This document shows, piece by piece, positions 9,661 through 18,164 of a DNA stretch of 49,676 nucleotides. The DNA comes from Vibrio hangzhouensis (lineage in GTDB: Bacteria > Pseudomonadota > Gammaproteobacteria > Enterobacterales > Vibrionaceae), in assembly GCF_900107935.1 (NCBI RefSeq), contig NZ_FNVG01000029.1, positions 1 to 49,676 on the forward strand, given 5' to 3'. Position numbers and translations under genes: made by a program. Under the pieces are notes generated by a model that searched no databases, had not been told where the DNA came from, and saw only the letters and a list, made by a program, of their open reading frames with translations. Each line of letters opens with the position of its first letter. Position 1 is the stretch's first letter.

Positions 9661-10536
9661 TTACTTCAACGCATCCTCACGCACGGCCTTAAATAAAACC
9701 GAAGTATCTGAGCGGCCCTCACCCAAAGAAGATAATAACTGATAACGCTCAATAGACTGTTGAGTCAACGGCAATGAGATACCCTGACGCTGAGCTTCGT
9801 CAAGACAAAAACCCAAATCTTTGATCATCCAGTCAATCGCGAAGCCAAAATCGTACTGGTCCTTATCCATCGTTTTCGCACGGTTCTCCATTTGCCAGGA
9901 GCCCGCAGCACCATTTTTCAGGCAATCAACCAGCGATGGAATATCCAGACCACTCTTTTGCGCCAGCAACAAACCTTCTGACAAACCAGTCAAGACTCCG
10001 GCAATACAAACCTGATTGACCATTTTTGCTCTTTGCCCCTGACCAACTTCTCCCATAAGCACCGATGATTTACCATAGGCATCAAAGACAGGCTGGAGAG
10101 CCTCAAATGTCCCCTCATCACCTCCACACATAATGGTCAGAACTCCATTTTCAGCCCCGGCCTGACCGCCAGAGACTGGCGCGTCCATAAACTGGATATT
10201 CGCCGCTTTACTGGCAGCACCCAACTCTTCTGCCAGTGCGGCCGATGTCGTCGTATGATCAACTAAAATCGCTCCTTGCTTCATATTGGCGATAGCGCCC
10301 TCTGAAGCTGTGGTCATTTGTCTGACGTCATCATCATTACCTACGCATACCGCAACAACATCCGCATCCTTTACACATTGAGCGACGCTCTGGGCATACT
10401 CAGCTTGATATTCATTGGCCCAACGCTGAGCTTTTTCCGTCGTGCGGTTGAACACCGTCACCTCAAACCCGGCTTTCACTAAATGGCCAGCCATTGGGTA
10501 TCCCATTACCCCTAATCCAATAAAACTAACTTTCAT
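9661..10536 (-). CDS. NAD(P)-dependent oxidoreductase of the 3-hydroxyisobutyrate dehydrogenase family
   Basis: The protein has 291 residues from the ATG at 10536, which has an SD (AAAGGAGC) and begins directly with the Rossmann motif GLGVMGYPMAGHL. The frame is open further upstream, but that extension overlaps the LysR gene and has no family similarity. The substrate signature DAPVSGGQAGAENG sits near residue 115. GQGQRAKMVNQ near residue 165 contains the presumed catalytic lysine. The family oxidises beta-hydroxyacids; the substrate cannot be deduced here. The LysR stop overlaps this start by 11 bp, so the two are probably cotranscribed and translationally coupled. Confidence 0.9.
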   Translation of the reverse strand: MKVSFIGLGVMGYPMAGHLVKAGFEVTVFNRTTEKAQRWANEYQAEYAQSVAQCVKDADVVAVCVGNDDDVRQMTTASEGAIANMKQGAILVDHTTTSAALAEELGAASKAANIQFMDAPVSGGQAGAENGVLTIMCGGDEGTFEALQPVFDAYGKSSVLMGEVGQGQRAKMVNQVCIAGVLTGLSEGLLLAQKSGLDIPSLVDCLKNGAAGSWQMENRAKTMDKDQYDFGFAIDWMIKDLGFCLDEAQRQGISLPLTQQSIERYQLLSSLGEGRSDTSVLFKAVREDALK

Positions 10537-11455
10537 TCGTGCTCCTTTGTTTGTTTGAGGGGTGAACCGCCGCATCCATGGTCTTCGCTTTCGCAAGAAT
10601 GGCGTCTATCAGCGCTTTCACGGCTTTAGGCTGATATTTCCTATCTTTGTACACCAAAAACGCCTGACGGTCACTACGATAGTGCTCAGGCAGCACATGA
10701 ACTAATTTTGAGTTGCCTGCGACATGTCGAAGCGGCAACGACGCTATCCCTAGCCCTCTTTCAACGGCATCCATTAACGCCTGAATATCATTAACGACCA
10801 GTCTGGGTTTGATTTGCAGTCTGGCGGTTGACTGATGATTATGGCGAACTTCAAGCTGGGTACGTTCGTCAATGGCCAACCAGTCCAGCTGCGAAAGTTG
10901 TTCAATACGGTCAATGGGAGAGTACTGTGACAAATACTCATCATTGGCAAAGAAACCATGACGAGCAGACAACAATGGGCGAGCGATCAATGAATCCATA
11001 TCGGTAAGATCAAACGTGATCAGTAATTCTCGATCTGTCTGAGGCTTGGATTGATCGTGATTGAGAGCAAGATCGATATGAACCTTGGGGTATTGCTTCA
11101 AATAGCTCTCCACTACGGGAGCGATGAAGGAGTGATAAAAGCTGTGAGGAACGGAAAGACGTACTGTCCCGGCCACTTGTTCAGTCCTTTCGGTAATATT
11201 GCTCAGTCCAATCTCAACCTGTTCAATACCACTACTGAGCTGTTCAAAAGCCAGAGATCCAATTTCGGTTGGAGACAATTCTCTGCCCTTTTTCTCCAGT
11301 AAGCGTAACCCTAAGCGCTCTTCAAGCGATGAAATCCGTCTCGACACCGTCGATTGAGGTAAGCCTAACTCAGTAGCGGCTTTCAATACCGAACCCTGCT
11401 CTACCACCTTACAGAACAGATAGACATCATCAATATATCCAAATATGGAATCCAC
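10526..11455 (-). CDS. LysR-family transcriptional regulator
   Basis: A 309-residue LysR protein. Residues about 10-65 form the winged HTH (KAATELGLPQSTVSRRISSLEERLGLRLLEKKG). The rest is a periplasmic-binding-protein-like effector domain starting near residue 95. It is the first gene of a two-gene unit with the 3-hydroxyisobutyrate dehydrogenase-like gene and is divergent from the DUF2798 gene, so it may control both directions. The effector is unknown. Confidence 0.92.
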   Translation of the reverse strand: MDSIFGYIDDVYLFCKVVEQGSVLKAATELGLPQSTVSRRISSLEERLGLRLLEKKGRELSPTEIGSLAFEQLSSGIEQVEIGLSNITERTEQVAGTVRLSVPHSFYHSFIAPVVESYLKQYPKVHIDLALNHDQSKPQTDRELLITFDLTDMDSLIARPLLSARHGFFANDEYLSQYSPIDRIEQLSQLDWLAIDERTQLEVRHNHQSTARLQIKPRLVVNDIQALMDAVERGLGIASLPLRHVAGNSKLVHVLPEHYRSDRQAFLVYKDRKYQPKAVKALIDAILAKAKTMDAAVHPSNKQRSTNES

Positions 11456-11476
11456 GATTTTAAAATACCCAATATT

Positions 11477-11494
11477 ATCTATTTATGAATAGAT
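11477..11494. promoter_or_regulatory. Probable LysR operator between LysR and DUF2798 genes
   Basis: ATCTATTTATGAATAGAT has perfect seven-base arms (ATCTATT and AATAGAT) and fits the LysR T-N11-A pattern. It sits in the middle of the 76-bp divergent intergenic region. Binding is inferred. Confidence 0.5.
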
Positions 11495-11531
11495 TTATAC
11501 TTTTGATATCAAAAATCAACTGGAGTTTATC

Positions 11532-11762
11532 ATGAACAAAAAACAATTCTGGCTCTCTACTCTGCTGTCATCACTCACTATGGCGATCATGATGTCAGGC
11601 ATTATTTCTGGTTACAAACTCGGGTTCAGCAGTGACTGGCCCCCCGTTTGGCTGCAAAGCTTCTTACTTGCCTGGCCCTGCGCTCTGCTACTGAATCTAA
11701 CGGTTTTACCTCAAGTGCGTCATTTTGCAGCCTGGCTCAGCCAACCCAAACAAACCAACTAG
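11532..11762 (+). CDS. Small DUF2798-type membrane protein
   Basis: A 76-residue protein with two predicted membrane segments (about 8-28 and 42-62). The second ends in a short motif with 'LPQVRHFAAWL', as in DUF2798 proteins. GGAG before the ATG is a good SD. It is divergent from the LysR gene and separated from it by a LysR-box-like palindrome. The function of the family is unknown. Confidence 0.75.
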   Translation: MNKKQFWLSTLLSSLTMAIMMSGIISGYKLGFSSDWPPVWLQSFLLAWPCALLLNLTVLPQVRHFAAWLSQPKQTN

Positions 11763-11767
11763 GAAGC

Positions 11768-11794
11768 ATGATCATGGAAAATACACTTGATCAT
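11768..11794. other. Pair of inverted RctB-type boxes outside the origin
   Basis: ATGATCA(T) at 11768-11775 faces TGATCAT at 11788-11794, flanked by GGAAGC and GTTTCC. The 13 bases TGATCATGTTTCC also occur in the origin at 16545-16557. The pair lies in a non-coding gap, about 4 kb from the iterons. RctB binding is inferred from the shared heptamer. Confidence 0.45.
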
Positions 11795-11851
11795 GTTTCC
11801 ATGGAGCAGCGAGAAAAAGATCGACGCCGTCTGTTAATCGTATTCACAAGC

Positions 11852-11881
11852 AAAAAAAAAGAGCCGACTTGGTCGACTCTT
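11852..11881 (-). terminator. Rho-independent terminator of the YebC-family gene
   Basis: On the minus strand AGTCGAC and GTCGGCT pair (one G-T) around CAA, followed by C and nine Ts. It lies about 25 bp after the stop of the YebC-like gene. Confidence 0.8.
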
Positions 11882-11903
11882 CACTTTCTGAATTGTTTGC
11901 GCA

Positions 11904-12620
11904 TTACTGCTCAGCGTTGTGATACACCTGCTGAACATCATCGCAGTCATCAAGCATGTCCAGGAACTTCTGGAACTTCTCTGCGTCCTCACCAGCGATC
12001 GCCGTGTGAGTTTGCGGTACAAACGTAATTTCTTCGACATCAAGTGCTAACTCTGGGTACTCTGCACCCAATGCCGTTTTCGCTTTGAAGAACTCTGTGT
12101 GAGGAGCAAACACGGTGATCACACCATCTTCTAGCTCGATGTCTGTCACATCCACGTCAGCCATCATCAGAGCTTCCAGCACTGACTCTTCATCGTCACC
12201 CTTGAACTGGAATACCGCTTGATGGTCGAACATATGCGCAACGGTACCTGGACTACCAATTTTAGCGCCCGTTTTCACGAAGCACTGACGAACATCCTGG
12301 AAAGTACGGTTGCCGTTATCAGTCAGACAATCAACGATAACGCTAACGCCGCCTGGGCCAAAACCTTCGTAACGAGCTGGTTGATAGTCTTCACCGCCAC
12401 CACCACTTGCTTTATCTAGCGCTTTGTCAATAACGTGAGCAGGTACTTGGTCCTTCTTCGCTTTAGCAATCAGATGCTTAAGCGACAGGTTCATTTCCGG
12501 ATCAGCACCACCGTTTTTAGCAGCAACGTAAATCTCTTTACCGTACTTGGAATAAACTTTAATTTTTGCGCCTTGTGTTTTCGCCATTGAGGCTTTGCGC
12601 ACTTCAAAACTTCTTCCCAT
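11904..12620 (-). CDS. YebC/TACO1-family protein, YeeN-like paralogue
   Basis: A 238-residue YebC-family protein. It has YSKYGKEIYVAAKNGGADPE and the family hallmark RYEGFGPGGVSVIVDCLTDN near residue 85, and ends in QQVYHN as the family does. The N-terminus (MGRSFEVRKASMAKTQ) and KIKVYSKYG resemble E. coli YeeN more than YebC. The family has been described as DNA-binding regulators and, more recently for some members, as ribosome-associated factors easing stalled translation. Which applies here is not shown. It is monocistronic with its own terminator. Confidence 0.9.
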   Translation of the reverse strand: MGRSFEVRKASMAKTQGAKIKVYSKYGKEIYVAAKNGGADPEMNLSLKHLIAKAKKDQVPAHVIDKALDKASGGGGEDYQPARYEGFGPGGVSVIVDCLTDNGNRTFQDVRQCFVKTGAKIGSPGTVAHMFDHQAVFQFKGDDEESVLEALMMADVDVTDIELEDGVITVFAPHTEFFKAKTALGAEYPELALDVEEITFVPQTHTAIAGEDAEKFQKFLDMLDDCDDVQQVYHNAEQ

Positions 12621-12704
12621 TGGGATGTTCTCTCTAATTCAATTTAACGCGGAGGATTTTAACAAATCGTAGGCACAATTCAATTGTGAACCCTACTCAG
12701 GTGT

Positions 12705-12914
12705 TTACATCACTCCCATCATTTTTTTGTATTTGTCGACACACTGTTCAAACCACGCTTTTTCGGTCTCATCACTTATCTTTTCAAGTTGCTCACGAAG
12801 GGCTTCTGGGCCCGCCTTTGCTTCTTTGAGCTGCCAGACTACAAAGGAAGCTTGTTTATCAAGTTCAACTCTGTTTTTTTCTGAGGGCGGAAGCAGTGAA
12901 AGATTATGAGACAT
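12705..12914 (-). CDS. Small conserved hypothetical protein, DUF3283-like
   Basis: 69 residues, mostly charged and helical, with no signal peptide or membrane segment. The opening (SLLPPSEKNRVELDKQASFVVW) fits my recollection of the Vibrio DUF3283 family, but I cannot confirm it. No clear SD is visible. Codon use resembles the neighbours. Function unknown. Confidence 0.65.
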   Translation of the reverse strand: MSHNLSLLPPSEKNRVELDKQASFVVWQLKEAKAGPEALREQLEKISDETEKAWFEQCVDKYKKMMGVM

Positions 12915-13020
12915 AGCAGTTGGTCAGTTGATATTGGCAAGATGCTGAATATAGCACTGATGGGGCCGTAAACTCAAATGGGAGCAACTTGGGTGAGGAC
13001 TCAGTCTTAAAAAATACAAA

Positions 13021-13038
13021 GGGTGGCCTTAGCCACCC
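13021..13038 (-). terminator. Rho-independent terminator of the small charged-protein gene
   Basis: GGGTGGC and GCCACCC form a perfect seven-base stem around CTTA. On the minus strand it is followed by TTTGTATTTTTT. It lies 20 bp after the stop at 13059. Confidence 0.85.
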
Positions 13039-13058
13039 TATCTGTCCTATCCAAAACC

Positions 13059-13259
13059 TTAGTGAATCAAACCCAACTCCCGAGCTTCTTCAAGAGTGAG
13101 GCCACTTTCTCTGATTTCCCGTAATGCTTCAATGCGACGTCTGGCTTCTGCGGATTTTCCTTGTTTCGCAGGACGTATTTCTTCCTGGATCTCTTCAGAG
13201 TGATCCCACTTGTTTGTAATGGATGTCATTTCGTCATGGTCGATTGAATTAATGGACAT
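13059..13259 (-). CDS. Small highly charged hypothetical protein
   Basis: 66 residues from the ATG at 13259, chosen because a perfect AGGAGG lies six bases upstream; a longer frame to 13304 has no such support. The protein is acidic at first, then basic and helical (KSAEARRRIEALREIRESGLTLEEARELGL). It has no signal peptide or cysteine. I do not recognise a family with confidence. The strong SD and dedicated terminator argue that it is expressed. Confidence 0.65.
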   Translation of the reverse strand: MSINSIDHDEMTSITNKWDHSEEIQEEIRPAKQGKSAEARRRIEALREIRESGLTLEEARELGLIH

Positions 13260-13750
13260 TGTTACCTCCTGATGAACCATGTCTGAACACCTAATCTGTA
13301 GCAAACGACAATTTTGTTGTTAAGAAAAACTGAGTCAGAATGTGATTGGGCCGATGATTCTCAACAGAAGTTTCGAGAAGAGGTCTATAAGCTTTGAAAT
13401 TAATAAAATCCGGCAGTACATTTAGGAGATTCCACCTCGTAAAACTGACTTGATCCAGATCTCTTTTTTTCATCCCATTATTCTTGATTTCACTCTTGTC
13501 TCATTGCCATGAGCAGCATTGCATAGTGCGAATTTTGGGCAAAAAAAAGCGAGTCCAAAAGAACTCGCAAAAAATATATCAGAATGAATGTAACAATATG
13601 AGCCAATCTACTATTTCATAGAAAGGACAAAAGGTTGTCTATTCGGGATAAATAATAGCCATACCATTGATTGTCTGTGTCAACTTACTGTCAGCGTTAT
13701 GTGCAAATCCCAACAAAATCTTAGTAGTTGTAACAAGTTATAACGCTGCG
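13260..13750. other. Gene-poor stretch downstream of rctB
   Basis: These 491 bp hold the terminator at 13541-13576 and the SD of the small charged-protein gene near 13265. A 60-codon frame on the minus strand (13291-13473) lacks an SD and looks like noise. Nothing else is evident. Confidence 0.5.
13541..13576. terminator. Bidirectional terminator downstream of rctB
   Basis: GCGAGT (13549-13554) pairs with ACTCGC (13563-13568). An eight-A run lies before the stem and a six-A run after it on the plus strand, so the minus-strand transcript of rctB would end in a T run. It lies about 180 bp after the rctB stop. Confidence 0.65.
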
Positions 13751-15721
13751 CTAGATCGCCACTTCATCAAGTACCCGAAAAACCGAATCATCGATATGTC
13801 CCTGGTAAACCTGTTTACACACTTTCTTTCTCACAGCAAGCGACGAAATCAGGCGTTCGATAGATAAATGCTTGTTTTCCTGACGAGAGTTGTACAACTC
13901 GACAACCCGACTCAATGTTTCATATGGAATAACATCATTATCGACACGCAGCCAGTCAAGCTTCTCCATAAGCTCAGAACACTCTTGTTTAATCGATGCG
14001 ACCGAATGCCCTGTCATAGCGGACAACGCCGCTACACTGCGTTCCAGAGCCTCTGGAGAGGTATATTTGGATAGAATAATGGTAATTTCATCGGCGTTGA
14101 TTTCAACAAGGTGTTTTCTCTGCTTCACTCGACGTCCGAGATTGCCACGCGGAGACGGCGCTTTTCGCTGTATAGGTTCAAACTCACCATCTATGATGGT
14201 CGACAGCTCATCAAGCTGCTTACGCGTCACCAGTTCATTTCTAAGCGGGTTCGGTAATGTTGGTGCCATGTTTCGCTTACCAGCATTTGTGGTTCTGGCT
14301 CTTGAATAACGAAGAACTTCCTCCACGTCGCAGCGAATGTCTACCTGAAAGTCAGGCAGCTTAGCGTCAGGGTCCATACAGGACAGCTTTAGATGATAAC
14401 CCCATAGGTTGACCTCAAACTGATCCCCTTCAGTGGATCCTTCTCCCAATTTGCGAAGCTCTCGTAACAGATCCATTGAAAAACGACGCCATTCGATGTT
14501 TCTTGCCAGTTTCTGGTTCAGCTCAGACAACAACAAAGAATCCGTATGGCGGCGCGCCATACGACTTCTGAAATAAGAGTACAACTGGAATACTAAAGTG
14601 TGCTGCTTCAGGATTTCAGGTGGGAACAGGAAGAAATAATCGCGTGTCAGTAATTCTTCGTAAAACGATGGTTCCCAAACCAGTATGTATAAATTGGGTT
14701 TGATCTTGATTTCGCCATCAGCGCCTTCACGGGGCGCTTCTTCAGATGCAGTAATCGTTCTGGCAAGAAAACGGAATCGATCACTCTTGAAGCCTTCAGG
14801 CATGTTCTCACTGAGCCAACGACCAGTGAGTTCGTGTAATTGGAAGTCCGTAAACTCGATTCTATCGATACTATCACGAATAGAATCACGGGCAGGTCCA
14901 CTGTCCTTTTTACCTCTAAGTGACAAAATGTCCGTGATGTAAAGTGGTGTTTTATTCGGCACCTGCTTGGCATCAAGATGATATTCTTCGTGATGATGAT
15001 CGTGGTACTGCACCGTAAGAGTAAACAATGCAAATAACGTCATCAGATCATCGACTGTCATAATATTCTTAGATGATCGAGTTTCAATCACCGCTTTAGT
15101 GCCAGAGATCGAGACCATCGACTTTTGATAACTTTTACGGGTTCTGGGAGGGGCTAAAGCCTGATCAATGATCCCTGCCCAATTGGTTGGCGAAACAACA
15201 AATTGATCCGCTTCATCTCGCATTGCTGGTGGCGTGTATAAACCGTGCTCGTTAAGCAGACGCTTGTTAACCTGCGTCTGAGCCAGTGCTTTGGATTTTT
15301 TCTGCTTTTCTGATTGTTTGACCGACTCTGTGACCAGACTTGTCGCTCCCAAAACAGACACCAACTGATTTGGGTTAATAAAACGATGTAGCATGGTTTT
15401 TCCGGCCAGGCCTTCTTCAAACTTAACACCGTGCTGACTGAACAGACCAATGTTGACCGCTGCTCTAAGACGTTGTTGAATTGCAGCTCTGGTGAGCTTA
15501 CCGTCAGTGGCATCAATCAATTCTGTTGTTGAAACATATCCGTCTTTAGAACTGAATCCTCGTAGAGAGATTAGGTTTAATAATTCAAGAATGCTTTTGG
15601 TGACACCTTTAAAGTGTTGATATTGCTCGATCCAATCGACGGACGTTTCTGTCACTTCAAATAAATGGCCACCTTTGTGATCTCTTGGAGATCGGATCAA
15701 TATTTTATCTTCATTGCTCAT
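13751..15721 (-). CDS. rctB: RctB, replication initiator of Vibrio chromosome II
   Basis: At 656 residues the protein is almost the same length as V. cholerae RctB (658) and shares clear blocks with it: WIEQYQHFKGVTKSI near residue 30, LVSTTELIDATDG-type sequence near 62, and EGLAGKTMLHRFINPNQL near 102. RctB binds iterons and longer regulatory sites through several winged-helix domains, melts the origin and represses its own promoter. The gene reads away from the origin, and the ATGATCA array begins 215 bp upstream of its ATG. Regulation by Dam methylation is expected from the GATC in every box. Confidence 0.97.
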   Translation of the reverse strand: MSNEDKILIRSPRDHKGGHLFEVTETSVDWIEQYQHFKGVTKSILELLNLISLRGFSSKDGYVSTTELIDATDGKLTRAAIQQRLRAAVNIGLFSQHGVKFEEGLAGKTMLHRFINPNQLVSVLGATSLVTESVKQSEKQKKSKALAQTQVNKRLLNEHGLYTPPAMRDEADQFVVSPTNWAGIIDQALAPPRTRKSYQKSMVSISGTKAVIETRSSKNIMTVDDLMTLFALFTLTVQYHDHHHEEYHLDAKQVPNKTPLYITDILSLRGKKDSGPARDSIRDSIDRIEFTDFQLHELTGRWLSENMPEGFKSDRFRFLARTITASEEAPREGADGEIKIKPNLYILVWEPSFYEELLTRDYFFLFPPEILKQHTLVFQLYSYFRSRMARRHTDSLLLSELNQKLARNIEWRRFSMDLLRELRKLGEGSTEGDQFEVNLWGYHLKLSCMDPDAKLPDFQVDIRCDVEEVLRYSRARTTNAGKRNMAPTLPNPLRNELVTRKQLDELSTIIDGEFEPIQRKAPSPRGNLGRRVKQRKHLVEINADEITIILSKYTSPEALERSVAALSAMTGHSVASIKQECSELMEKLDWLRVDNDVIPYETLSRVVELYNSRQENKHLSIERLISSLAVRKKVCKQVYQGHIDDSVFRVLDEVAI

Positions 15722-15935
15722 GATTGGATCTATATCACACTATCCGTAATTTCGATATTGTTCCATAGCATAATGAATATTAGATCATAAATAAAGCTCT
15801 ATTTTTGAAAGATAAAATAAACTGATCTTTATGTTTATACTGATCTTATATGATTAAGTGATCTTATGATCTGAGTAGATTTTAACGCGCAAGTGGTTGT
15901 ATTTAAAGTATTATTGTTTACGCTTTGCCGGACGC
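15722..15935. promoter_or_regulatory. rctB promoter region with TGATCT repeats
   Basis: AT-rich DNA between the rctB start and the first iteron. TGATCTT begins at 15823, 15841 and 15859, an exact 18-bp spacing, and a further TGATCT is at 15867. They contain GATC but differ from the ATGATCA boxes. Their place upstream of rctB suggests an autoregulatory operator like the one known for V. cholerae rctB, but I cannot match them to its published sequence. Confidence 0.5.
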
Positions 15936-16055
15936 ATGATCAGGTGTCATACGAAACTATGATCAATGAATATCGAATGCATGATCACAACCGGACGAAC
16001 GCATGATCATAATGATTGGGAAAACATGATCAATGAGCTCTCGGAGCGATGATCA
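15936..16055 (+). other. oriCII: oriCII iteron array: six regularly spaced RctB boxes
   Basis: ATGATCA starts at 15936, 15959, 15981, 16003, 16026 and 16049, all in the same orientation and 22 or 23 bp apart, about two helical turns. This matches the six 12-mer array of the minimal V. cholerae chromosome II origin. Every box contains a Dam GATC site. The array sits between rctB and a DnaA box. Confidence 0.95.
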
Positions 16056-16070
16056 TGAGCCCAACACAAG

Positions 16071-16079
16071 TTATCCACA
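16071..16079 (+). other. DnaA box of oriCII
   Basis: TTATCCACA is a perfect consensus DnaA box, placed 15 bp after the last iteron, as in V. cholerae oriCII. AT-rich DNA to about 16145 follows and is the likely unwinding region. Confidence 0.9.
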
Positions 16080-16147
16080 GATTTAGTAGAAAAGCTGTTA
16101 ATAGTTATCTCTAAGTCACGGAATTATAGCTGTTTTTTGAGGGAAGC
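16080..16147. other. Probable DNA unwinding element of oriCII
   Basis: An AT-rich segment between the DnaA box and the next ATGATCA box, containing GTTAATAGTTATC and a T6 run. The assignment is by position relative to the iterons and DnaA box. Confidence 0.5.
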
Positions 16148-16550
16148 ATGATCAAGTAGCGCGATATTGGGTAAGAACTCTCGGATTCTTCGCAATGATT
16201 GATGAATATGTCGTCAACTTGAGAATAGTCTTACTATTGAACTCAACGTGCCGTGCTATGACTTCGAATGAAGAGGTTACGGAACGATGATCAAGAATAT
16301 AGCGTGTTAAAGAATTTGCATTTCAATTTGGCTGTTAATGGCAGCATTTAGCCATATATCCCTTATTCTATCGGGCATTGACCGTAACTTAGTCAAACAT
16401 TTCCATGCTTCCGAAGTGATTATTTACTTGATCATTCTTCCTGACAGTTTGATCCATTTTTAGCTGCTAATTTATACTGTTGATGCCACACTGTCTTCCT
16501 TGATCATGCTTCAGATTGCCGAAACAATGATCAAGGATTTCGCATGATCA
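16148..16550. other. oriCII regulatory (inc/rctA-like) region with dispersed RctB boxes
   Basis: Six more heptamers lie here with irregular spacing and both orientations: ATGATCA at 16148, 16287, 16527 and 16544, and TGATCAT at 16439 and 16501. In V. cholerae the equivalent segment limits initiation through extra boxes and 39-mers. I could not identify a 39-mer by eye. No protein-coding gene is convincing. Confidence 0.65.
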
Positions 16551-16696
16551 TGTTTCCGAAAGTTCCAGTGATGGTTCTATTAAGGTATCTAGAAAAACGA
16601 TTTTCAATTGTTTGTCGTTCTGTTTCAGGAAAATTAAGCCAAATCAACATAGGCCGTAAAATATCGTGACTTTATAATCGTTCCGGGGAAATTTCG

Positions 16697-16709
16697 TTTA
16701 CATTGTAAA
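16697..16709. other. parS2: parS2 site upstream of parA2
   Basis: TTTACATTGTAAA, a perfect consensus core. It lies 244 bp before the parA2 start, between the origin and the parAB operon. A degenerate copy (GTGACAATGTAAC) follows at 16713-16725. The position would let ParB2 influence parAB transcription. Confidence 0.85.
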
Positions 16710-16940
16710 TCAGTGACAATGTAACAGTTTAAATCTAGTCCACATTGTTAGCTGTTATGCATCATTTAAATTGGCACTAATGATGTATTTTTCACCACTT
16801 CTACCATCAAAATCACGATTTGGCACAAATGTAGTCAATTTAATGTAAATATTCACACTAAGTGTATGGACAGCTTTTTACTGAGAATGTACGATATAGC
16901 TGTACATAAAATAATTAGGTTACTTGGTTGGAACTTGGGT

Positions 16941-18158
16941 ATGAAAAGAGAACAAACAATAGATAATCTCTACCAACTTGCTGAGCAGACTCAACAAGTG
17001 CAGGCCGATCGTATCGAAATTGTGTTGGAAGAGCGCAGTGACGATCATTTTCCGGCGATGTCAAAAGCTATGATGGAAACTCGTTCAGGGCTGACTCGAC
17101 GGAAATTGGATGAAGCGATCAGTAAAATGGAGTCAGATGGCCACCAGTTTACCAAAAATAACGCCAACCATTATTCCATTTCTCTACAGGAAGCACATAT
17201 GCTTATGGACGCGGCGGCCGTGCCAAAGTTTCATGAGCGTAAGAATAGTGACAACAATAAGCCATGGATAATCAACGTACAAAACCAAAAGGGTGGTACG
17301 GGCAAGTCAATGAGCGCAGTTCATCTAGCGGCATGTTTAGCGCTAAATTTAGATAAACGCTATCGTATCTGTCTTATTGACCTTGATCCACAGGGCTCAT
17401 TGCGTTTATTCCTTAATCCGCAAATCAGTATTGCTGAACACGAAAATATCTATTCTGCTGTAGATGTGATGCTCGAAAATGTGCCAGAAGGCACAGAGGT
17501 AGACATCGATTTCTTGCGTCACAATGTGCTATTGCCGACACAGTATCCAAATCTCAAGACTATTTCTGCTTTCCCTGAAGATGCAATGTTTAATGCTGAA
17601 GCATGGCAAAATCTGTCTCAAAATCAATCACTCGATATTGTTAAGCTGCTAAAAGAGAAGCTGATTGATAAGATTGCTGACGATTTTGACATTATTATGA
17701 TTGATACTGGACCACACGTCGATCCACTTGTTTGGAATGCGATGTATGCGTCTAATGCGTTACTGATTCCTTGCGCCGCAAAACGATTGGATTGGGCGTC
17801 GACCGTTAACTTCTTCCAGCATCTTCCTACTGTATATGAAATGTTCCCTGAAGATTGGAAGGGGCTAGAGTTTGCCAGATTGATGCCGACGATGTTTGAA
17901 GATGATAACAAAAAACAAGTGTCGGTTCTGACAGAAATGAATTATCTACTTGGTGACCAGGTAATGATGGCTACGATTCCGAGAAGTAGAGCATTTGAAA
18001 CCTGTGCAGATACATATAGCACCGTGTTTGATCTTACTGCTTCTGATTTCGAAGGGGGTAAGAAGACACTCGCTACTGCACAGGATGCCGTACATAAGAG
18101 CGCACTGGAACTGGAAAGGGTGCTACACAGCAACTGGGCTTCATTGAATCAAGGGTAA
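16941..18158 (+). CDS. parA2: ParA2, chromosome II partition ATPase
   Basis: 405 residues from the ATG at 16941 (MKREQT...), the start that matches V. cholerae ParA2. The frame is open to an ATG at 16866, but those 25 residues have no family counterpart, and no strong SD distinguishes the two. The N-terminal DNA-binding region (LTRRKLDEAISKME) is followed by the deviant Walker A KGGTGKS near residue 117, DLDPQGSL, and IMIDTGPHVDP. It would polymerise on DNA with ATP and move ParB2-parS2 complexes. It forms an operon with parB2 six bases downstream. Confidence 0.96.
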   Translation: MKREQTIDNLYQLAEQTQQVQADRIEIVLEERSDDHFPAMSKAMMETRSGLTRRKLDEAISKMESDGHQFTKNNANHYSISLQEAHMLMDAAAVPKFHERKNSDNNKPWIINVQNQKGGTGKSMSAVHLAACLALNLDKRYRICLIDLDPQGSLRLFLNPQISIAEHENIYSAVDVMLENVPEGTEVDIDFLRHNVLLPTQYPNLKTISAFPEDAMFNAEAWQNLSQNQSLDIVKLLKEKLIDKIADDFDIIMIDTGPHVDPLVWNAMYASNALLIPCAAKRLDWASTVNFFQHLPTVYEMFPEDWKGLEFARLMPTMFEDDNKKQVSVLTEMNYLLGDQVMMATIPRSRAFETCADTYSTVFDLTASDFEGGKKTLATAQDAVHKSALELERVLHSNWASLNQG

Positions 18159-18164
18159 TCTGAT

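Noticed and set aside
10255..10261. ATGATCA heptamer inside the 3-hydroxyisobutyrate dehydrogenase-like gene
   Set aside because: Single, within coding sequence and without neighbouring boxes; a heptamer is expected by chance a few times in 50 kb. A TGATCA within rctB near 15162 was set aside for the same reason.
11648..12028. 126-codon plus-strand frame spanning the DUF2798 gene end and the YebC-like gene
   Set aside because: It crosses a terminator and an intergenic gap and overlaps two better-supported genes in other frames.
13291..13473. 60-codon minus-strand frame downstream of rctB
   Set aside because: No SD, no family resemblance, and it overlaps the leader of the small charged-protein gene.
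16769..16830. Two TTGGCAC sequences before parA2 resembling a sigma-54 -24 element
   Set aside because: Neither is followed by GC at the required -12 position, so no sigma-54 promoter is supported.
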